Source: Sphingomonas hylomeconis (GTDB lineage Bacteria > Pseudomonadota > Alphaproteobacteria > Sphingomonadales > Sphingomonadaceae). Taken from it: a stretch of DNA of 64,000 bases. The DNA lies in the NCBI RefSeq assembly GCF_025370105.1, contig NZ_JANQBK010000001.1, positions 186,001 to 250,000 of the forward strand, given 5' to 3'. The notes beneath the pieces are model-generated. The model was not told the DNA's origin, did no database searches, and worked only from the letters and a program-made list of their open reading frames with translations. The position numbers and the translations under genes were made by a program. This document shows, piece after piece, positions 59,556-64,000 of this stretch (positions within the stretch are counted from its first letter, which is position 1; every line of letters starts with the position of its first letter).

Positions 59556-60470
59556 ATGACAGAGGCCGCGATATCGGGTTTGCCGATCAGGCTTATATCC
59601 CGATTGCTGGCCGAGATGCAGACCAGCATCCTGAGCGCGGGGATCCCGGCCTTTGACGGGGATCTGGATCGCTTCGGCATCTTCGCGCTGATCGTGCGAC
59701 AGAGCGGATTGGGGGCAGGTGAGGGCGCGACGCCTGCAGCGATCTCGATCAACTCGCTCGCCACCTCATTGTCGCGGCCGTTCGAAACGATGCGGCGTCA
59801 CGTCAATGCGCTGATCGCCGACGGACTGTGCATGCGGACCAGCGCCGGGGTGATTGCCGCGCCCGGCTATCTGGAACGCCCGGCGATCGCGCGGACCTTG
59901 CAGGTCACGCATGACAGCTTCGTGCGCATCGTGGAGGATCTGATCGCGTTCGATCAACCGATGCCGATGCAGCGACGGATTGCTTACGATCCCAGCGTGT
60001 CGGTGCGTGCCGGCGCGGACATGATGCTGGCGGTAGCTGATGGGAATATGGTGCTGCATCACCAGTGGATGAACCTGGCGCTGTTTTCCACCGTGCTGTG
60101 CGCCGCCATGCGCGATGTGACGTACGACCCGATCCTGGCGCGGCTCTATGCCACCGCGACCAACGTCGTCCCCGACTTCCTGTGCCGGCCGGTGCGGCCC
60201 AGCGTGGTCGCGCGGACCCTGCATCTGCCCTATTCCACCGCGCAGCGCCGGATTGCGCAGATCGTGGCCGGCGGGACGGTGACGAAGGCGCGCGGCGGCT
60301 TGCTTCCCGCACAGGCCTGGATGAACGCGCCGGACGTGGTGGCGGTCAGCACCAGCAGCTTTCACAATATCCGGCGAATCCTCGGCGTCGCGGCGGCGGC
60401 CGGCTTCCCATTCGATAACCCGGCATCCGCTTATCTCGTCGGAAGGCCGCCACGCGCGCAGTTCGACTGA
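59556..60470 (+). CDS. Two-headed winged-helix protein
   Basis: A 304-residue protein with two winged-helix-like units: residues 63-105 (AAISINSLATSLSRPFETMRRHVNALIADGL) and 214-256 (RPSVVARTLHLPYSTAQRRIAQIVAGGTV). Both have the recognition-helix pattern (Thr/Ser-x-x-Arg-x-x-Ala/Val-x-x-Ile/Leu) of IclR/MarR-like DNA binders. The section between is helical with no obvious ligand domain. I do not recognise the family; an internal duplication is likely. It is divergent from the 66-aa membrane protein and lies upstream of aceA by 135 bp. It probably regulates its own divergent promoter. Confidence 0.72.
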   Translation: MTEAAISGLPIRLISRLLAEMQTSILSAGIPAFDGDLDRFGIFALIVRQSGLGAGEGATPAAISINSLATSLSRPFETMRRHVNALIADGLCMRTSAGVIAAPGYLERPAIARTLQVTHDSFVRIVEDLIAFDQPMPMQRRIAYDPSVSVRAGADMMLAVADGNMVLHHQWMNLALFSTVLCAAMRDVTYDPILARLYATATNVVPDFLCRPVRPSVVARTLHLPYSTAQRRIAQIVAGGTVTKARGGLLPAQAWMNAPDVVAVSTSSFHNIRRILGVAAAAGFPFDNPASAYLVGRPPRAQFD

Positions 60471-60474
60471 AGCT

Positions 60475-60487
60475 GTAAACACTTTAC
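60475..60487 (+). promoter_or_regulatory. Operator-like repeat, aceA distal
   Basis: GTAAA-CAC-TTTAC, perfect 5-bp arms, beginning 2 bp after the stop of the two-headed regulator gene. It shares the TGTAAA core with the boxes before the XRE regulator. Confidence 0.5.
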
Positions 60488-60559
60488 GGGATGACACCTG
60501 GCGCTGCGCGTTCGTTGCACTATCGCACGCTGCCGCACGGCTGCGACGGATGGAGTGCG

Positions 60560-60577
60560 TTGTAAACCTGTCTACAA
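60560..60577 (+). promoter_or_regulatory. Operator-like repeat, aceA proximal
   Basis: TTGTA-N8-TACAA, perfect arms, with TTGTAAAC in the left half, 28 bp before the aceA start. AAGGAGG right after it (60576-60582) is too far upstream to be the aceA ribosome site. Confidence 0.5.
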
Positions 60578-60605
60578 GGAGGCATCCAATCAGCGGGAAT
60601 TCTTG

Positions 60606-62201
60606 ATGACCTATCAGACGCACATCGCAAAGACGACGGATCTGATCCGTAAACACAACGGCAGCTGGGACGGGATCGATGCCGAGGCGGTCGCGCGGAT
60701 GCGGCTGCAGAACCGCTTCCAGACCGGGCTGGATATCGCGCGCTACACCGCGGCGATCATGCGCCGCGATATGGCGGCCTATGATGCCGACCCGGCGAAC
60801 TACACGCAGTCGCTCGGCTGCTGGCACGGGTTCATCGGCCAGCAGAAGATGATCAGCATCAAGAAGCACTTCGGCACTACCGATCGCCGCTACCTCTATC
60901 TGTCGGGCTGGATGGTCGCGGCGTTGCGCAGCGATTTCGGGCCGCTGCCCGATCAGTCGATGCATGAGAAGACCAGCGTGCCGGCGCTGATCGAGGAACT
61001 CTACACCTTCCTGCGCCAGGCCGATGCACGCGAACTGGGCATGATGTTCCGCGAGATTGATGCCGCGCGCGCGGCCGGCAATAGCATCGAGGAGCAACGG
61101 CTGCTGAACGCGGTGGAGAATTACCAGACGCACGTCGTGCCGATCATCGCCGATATCGATGCCGGGTTCGGCAATGCCGAGGCGACCTATCTGCTGGCGC
61201 GCAAGATGATCGAGGCGGGCGCCTGCGCGCTGCAGATCGAGAACCAGGTCAGCGACGAGAAGCAGTGCGGGCATCAGGACGGCAAGGTGACCGTGCCGCA
61301 CGAGGACTTCCTCGCCAAGGTGCGCGCGTGCCGCTACGCGTTCTTGGAACTGGGTGTCGAGGACGGCATCATCGTGACGCGGACGGACTCGCTGGGTGCG
61401 GGGCTGACCAAGCAGATCGCGGTCTCCAAGACGCCGGGCGATCTCGGCGATCAGTACAACTCCTATCTCGATTGCGAGGAGATCGATCCGGCGACCGCGC
61501 AGAATGGTGATGTCATCCTCAACCGCGACGGCAAGCTGTTGCGGCCGAAGCGGCTGCCGTCGAACCTGTTCCAGTTCCGCGCCGGCACCGGCGAGGATCG
61601 CTGCGTGATGGATTGCATCGCCAGCCTGCAGAATGGCGCCGATCTGCTGTGGATCGAGACCGAGAAGCCGCATATCGACCAGATCGCCGGGATGGTCGAC
61701 CGGATCCGCGAGGTCGTGCCCAACGCCAAGCTGGTGTACAACAATTCGCCGTCGTTCAACTGGACGCTCAACTTCCGCCAGCAGGTCTATGATGCCTGGG
61801 TGGAAGCAGGCAGGGACGTGTCGGCCTTCGATCGTGCGCGGCTGATGTCGGTCGATTATGACGGCACCGATCTGGCGGATGAGGCGGACGAGCGCATCCG
61901 CACCTTCCAGCGCGATTCCGCGGCGCGCGCCGGCATCTTCCATCACCTGATCACGCTGCCGACCTATCACACCGCGGCGCTGTCCACCGACAATCTCGCC
62001 AAGGAATATTTCGGCGATGCCGGCATGCTGGGCTATGTGAAGGGCGTGCAGCGCAAGGAGATCCGCGAAGGGATTGCCTGCGTGAAGCACCAGAACATGT
62101 CCGGTTCCGACATCGGCGACGACCATAAGGAATATTTCGCCGGCGAGGCGGCGCTGAAGGCCGGCGGCGCGCACAACACGATGAACCAGTTCGCGGCGTG
62201 A
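60606..62201 (+). CDS. aceA: Isocitrate lyase
   Basis: A 531-residue enzyme that splits isocitrate to glyoxylate and succinate, the first step of the glyoxylate shunt. The catalytic loop is in EKQCGHQDGKVTVP near residue 218-231 (nucleophile-like Cys in QCGH), with DIDAGFGNAEATYLL before it and VTRTDSLGAGLTKQI after. Length and sequence fit the long Pseudomonas-type isocitrate lyase, not the 430-residue E. coli type. ATG 60606 follows GGGAA; TTG 60603 is in frame directly before. No malate synthase is adjacent. Regulation by the XRE acyl regulator at 56.2 kb is suggested by shared TGTAAA motifs. Confidence 0.96.
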   Translation: MTYQTHIAKTTDLIRKHNGSWDGIDAEAVARMRLQNRFQTGLDIARYTAAIMRRDMAAYDADPANYTQSLGCWHGFIGQQKMISIKKHFGTTDRRYLYLSGWMVAALRSDFGPLPDQSMHEKTSVPALIEELYTFLRQADARELGMMFREIDAARAAGNSIEEQRLLNAVENYQTHVVPIIADIDAGFGNAEATYLLARKMIEAGACALQIENQVSDEKQCGHQDGKVTVPHEDFLAKVRACRYAFLELGVEDGIIVTRTDSLGAGLTKQIAVSKTPGDLGDQYNSYLDCEEIDPATAQNGDVILNRDGKLLRPKRLPSNLFQFRAGTGEDRCVMDCIASLQNGADLLWIETEKPHIDQIAGMVDRIREVVPNAKLVYNNSPSFNWTLNFRQQVYDAWVEAGRDVSAFDRARLMSVDYDGTDLADEADERIRTFQRDSAARAGIFHHLITLPTYHTAALSTDNLAKEYFGDAGMLGYVKGVQRKEIREGIACVKHQNMSGSDIGDDHKEYFAGEAALKAGGAHNTMNQFAA

Positions 62202-62350
62202 TGCGCACGGGCGCAGCGTAGCGGCGCCCGAAACGCATCACGCCCGGCCGGCGGCGGCTCTGGGCCGCCGACCGACGACGCGGCTTTGCCGCGGCACGAC
62301 CCAGTCTCGCAGTTCAAGCAAGCGGGTCGCTATCCCAGGGAGGGGTGCCC

Positions 62351-62381
62351 AAGGGCCGGAGCGTCATGCTCCGGCCCTTTT
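62351..62381. terminator. Bidirectional terminator after aceA and coaB
   Basis: AAGGGCCGGAGC-GTCAT-GCTCCGGCCCTTTT, a perfect 12-bp stem with A- and T-runs, between two convergent genes. Confidence 0.93.
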
Positions 62382-62406
62382 GCTGTGGCACCTCTTTGGC
62401 GCAGCA

Positions 62407-63045
62407 TTATCCCTGCTTGCCCAGCGCCGCGGCGATCCGCGCCGCGAGCCGTGTCGCGACTTCCTCCTTGGGCAGGCGTTCCCAACTCTCCACGCCGCCG
62501 GCGGTGACGATGTGCACGGTGTTGGCGAGGCCGCCCATCACGTCGCCTGACACGTCGTTGGCGACGATCCAGTCGACATTCTTGCGCGCGCGCTTGGCGG
62601 TGGCGTGCGCGATCACATGTTCGGTCTCGGCGGCAAACCCGATCAGCAGCGCGGGCCGCTGCGCGCTGCGCGCGAGGCCGGCCAGGATATCCGGGTTTTC
62701 GATCAGCTGCAGCACGGGCGGCGCGCCGCTCTTCTTGATCTTCTGCCCGGTGTCCGCAACGCGCCAGTCGGCCACCGCGGCGACCATCACCGCGGCATCT
62801 ACGGGCAGCGCGGCATCGACCGCGGCCTGCATCTCGCGTGCGGTTTCCACGTCGATGCGGGTCACGCCGGCGGGTGTCGGCAGCGTGACCGGGCCAGCAA
62901 TCAGCGTAACGTGGGCGCCGAGCGCGGCCAGCGCGGCGGCGATCGCGAAGCCCTGGCGGCCGGACGAGCGGTTGGCGAGATAGCGCACCGGATCGATCGG
63001 CTCGTGTGTCGGGCCGGCGGTGACGAGGATGTGGCGGCCGTGCAT
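62407..63045 (-). CDS. coaB: Phosphopantothenate-cysteine ligase (CoaB) as a separate gene
   Basis: A 212-residue protein equal to the C-terminal half of the usual CoaBC. It begins MHGRHILVTAGPTHEPIDPV, has NRSSGRQG (the conserved Asn-Arg-Ser-Ser-Gly loop), the DW motif AAVADWRV and the lysine pair KIKKSG. It joins cysteine to 4'-phosphopantothenate in coenzyme A synthesis. The start ATG 63045 overlaps the coaC stop by TGATG, so translation is coupled. In most bacteria the two activities are one polypeptide; here they are two reading frames, either naturally split or by a frameshift. Confidence 0.92.
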   Translation of the reverse strand: MHGRHILVTAGPTHEPIDPVRYLANRSSGRQGFAIAAALAALGAHVTLIAGPVTLPTPAGVTRIDVETAREMQAAVDAALPVDAAVMVAAVADWRVADTGQKIKKSGAPPVLQLIENPDILAGLARSAQRPALLIGFAAETEHVIAHATAKRARKNVDWIVANDVSGDVMGGLANTVHIVTAGGVESWERLPKEEVATRLAARIAAALGKQG

Positions 63046-63578
63046 CAGGCGGGCAGCGCGGCCCTGATCGCGACGAGGATCGCCGCCGGTTCGGGCAGCC
63101 GCCCGGGGCCGAACTCGCCGCACGCCATCGCGCCCTCGTCCGGCTCGAGCACCGTCACGCCGTCGCCGCGCAGCGTCGCCACGTTGCGGCGCGTCGCCGC
63201 GTGCTGCCACATCCGCACGTTCATCGCCGGCGCGGCGAGCACCGGCTTGTCGGTGGCGAGCAGCAGCGTGGTGGCGAGATCGTCGGCGATGCCGGCCGCC
63301 ATCTTGGCCATCAGGTCGGCCGTGGCGGGTGCGACGACGACGAGATCGACGGCGCGGCTGAGCTGGATATGGCCCATCTCGGCTTCGTCCTTGAGATCCC
63401 ACAAGCTGGTATAGACCTGGTTCTCGGACAAGGCGGCGAGCGTCATCGGGGTGACGAAATGCTGCCCGCCGGCGGTCAGCACGCAGGTGACCGCGATATC
63501 GGCCTTGCGGCACAGGCGGATCAGTTCGCAGGCTTTATAGGCGGCGATTCCGCCGCCGACGATCAGCAGGATCTTCAT
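63045..63578 (-). CDS. coaC: Phosphopantothenoylcysteine decarboxylase (CoaC) as a separate gene
   Basis: A 177-residue flavoprotein equal to the N-terminal half of CoaBC. It begins MKILLIVGGGIAAYKA; the catalytic His is in MGHIQLSRAVDLVVVAPATADL, and PAMNVRMW is the substrate-binding PAMN motif. It decarboxylates phosphopantothenoylcysteine to phosphopantetheine. It ends in ALPA-stop, and coaB begins one base back in another frame. The start overlaps the preceding membrane-protein stop by ATGA. The proline-containing tail suggests the point where fused proteins continue into the linker. Confidence 0.92.
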   Translation of the reverse strand: MKILLIVGGGIAAYKACELIRLCRKADIAVTCVLTAGGQHFVTPMTLAALSENQVYTSLWDLKDEAEMGHIQLSRAVDLVVVAPATADLMAKMAAGIADDLATTLLLATDKPVLAAPAMNVRMWQHAATRRNVATLRGDGVTVLEPDEGAMACGEFGPGRLPEPAAILVAIRAALPA

Positions 63579-64000
63579 CGAATCATCCTCGTCACCGTGA
63601 TCCGGCGCCGGTCGCGGGCGGCGACGATCAGGTCGCGCAGGCCATCGGGCAGGAAGGCGAGGCCGATCAGAATCGTGGGCGCGATCATCAGCCCCCAATA
63701 GAAGGTGTCGGTGCGCCCGAACAGGCCGAGCAGCAGCGCATAGGCACCAATGGTGGCGAGCGCGCGAAGCGCCAGCGGGTCGCGCCACGCCGCCCAGCCG
63801 AACAGCGTCAGGCCGACGAGCAGCGCCGCCAGCCAGGCCGGCGCGAGGTTCAGCGCAGTCGAGATCGTCATCGTCTTCACGAAGAAGCCGAAGCCGAGCA
63901 GGCCCGACCAGCCGGGGGAGGTGGGATCGAGCGGGCGCACGACCTGCGAGACGGCATAAGCGTGCAGCGTGACGACGACGGCGAAGATCGCGAGCGTCGC
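63575..64000 (-). CDS. Membrane protein, 3' part only
   Basis: A reading frame that is open to the window end (141 codons visible plus stop). It has at least four hydrophobic segments (AIFAVVVTLHAYAV, LLGFGFFVKTM with APAWLAALLVGLTLFGWAAW, LATIGAYALLLGLFG and LMIAPTILIGLAFL) and a basic C-terminal tail (ARDRRRITVTRMIR). I do not recognise the family. Its stop overlaps the coaC start by ATGA, so it is in the same transcript. The GTG at 63940 is a possible internal start, but the hydrophobic frame continues upstream, so the true start lies beyond 64000. Confidence 0.6.
   Translation of the reverse strand, partial: ATLAIFAVVVTLHAYAVSQVVRPLDPTSPGWSGLLGFGFFVKTMTISTALNLAPAWLAALLVGLTLFGWAAWRDPLALRALATIGAYALLLGLFGRTDTFYWGLMIAPTILIGLAFLPDGLRDLIVAARDRRRITVTRMIR

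Noticed and set aside
59766..62174. An 802-codon minus-strand frame opposite aceA and the two-headed regulator
   Set aside because: It spans two real genes and a promoter region; composition is typical of GC-rich antisense frames.

Overview
The window is a gene-dense, high-GC chromosomal segment of an alphaproteobacterium. It looks most like a sphingomonad (Sphingomonas or a close relative). The signs are the bamB-der pair, aroQ-accB-accC, yqeY-dnaG-rpoD, a fused ThiS-ThiG, a CpdR-type receiver, GGAAC-N16-CGTT (EcfG-type) stress promoters, and many short GC-rich palindromes of the CCCCGGCG/CGCCGGGG and GTCATCCTGA/TCAGGATGAC types. I see no prophage, transposase, CRISPR array, rRNA operon or plasmid backbone. 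Species assignment is inference.

Layout. 1-3.2 kb: outer-membrane assembly (YfgM-like TPR end, bamB) and der. 3.3-5.3 kb: an HPt protein, a lone HEPN-like gene with atypical codon use, bacterioferritin (bfr), and the tiny ferredoxin gene bfd, which was too short for routine gene calling and lies behind two Fur-like boxes. 5.3-13.2 kb: purL, a PAS protein, a phospholipase D, the aroQ-accB-accC operon and thiSG. 13.2-15.3 kb: a small stress cluster (csbD, C13 peptidase, ClpP-like gene) with two perfect EcfG-type promoters. 15.5-26.7 kb: sdhB, a thioesterase, zapE, then mdh-(orphan)-sucD-sucA-sucB-lpdA. sucC is absent from this operon, and palindromic repeats fill every suc/lpd junction. 26.8-28.5 kb: a candidate small RNA, an N-formylglutamate amidohydrolase, cpdR and tRNA-Val(GAC). 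28.5-31.8 kb: an SGNH hydrolase and a GH3 glucosidase. 32-36.9 kb: yqeY-DUF559-dnaG-rpoD, mostly overlapping. 37-43.6 kb: carA-(orphan)-rraB-carB-greA-rhomboid-like. 43.7-49.7 kb: sodC, GH25 lysozyme, a Bax-inhibitor/YbhL protein behind a probable ybhL leader, a transglutaminase with a second gene embedded in its 3' end, an extensin-like protein and a NUDIX hydrolase. 49.7-56 kb: tRNA-Ala(CGC), a DUF2171 stress-type protein, YpfJ, a patatin phospholipase with 3-hydroxybutyrate dehydrogenase, a DUF4893 lipoprotein and a CDF transporter. 56.2-62.2 kb: an XRE/short-chain-acyl regulator, an S41 peptidase, a divergent pair (66-residue membrane protein and a two-headed winged-helix protein) and isocitrate lyase. 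62.4-64 kb: coaB and coaC as separate overlapping genes, and a partial membrane protein.

How the genes fit together. Much of the window is central carbon metabolism: mdh, sucD, the complete 2-oxoglutarate dehydrogenase, sdhB, aceA and bdhA. Iron may link part of it, because the mdh promoter carries the same kind of Fur-like box as bfd. A second thread is general stress: csbD, the ClpP-like gene and the ORF inside the transglutaminase gene have perfect EcfG-type promoters, and sodC, the 47.6-kb gene and the DUF2171 gene have imperfect ones.

Best leads for something new: (1) a palindromic element translated in frame inside carA; (2) a two-headed winged-helix protein divergent from a tiny membrane protein, with two perfect palindromes between them; (3) a stress gene with its own promoter and ribosome site embedded in frame in the transglutaminase gene; (4) a probably leaderless EcfG-driven ClpP-like protein; (5) a candidate small RNA with an exposed anti-Shine-Dalgarno sequence; (6) a lone HEPN-like protein. 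No large multi-gene novel system was evident.
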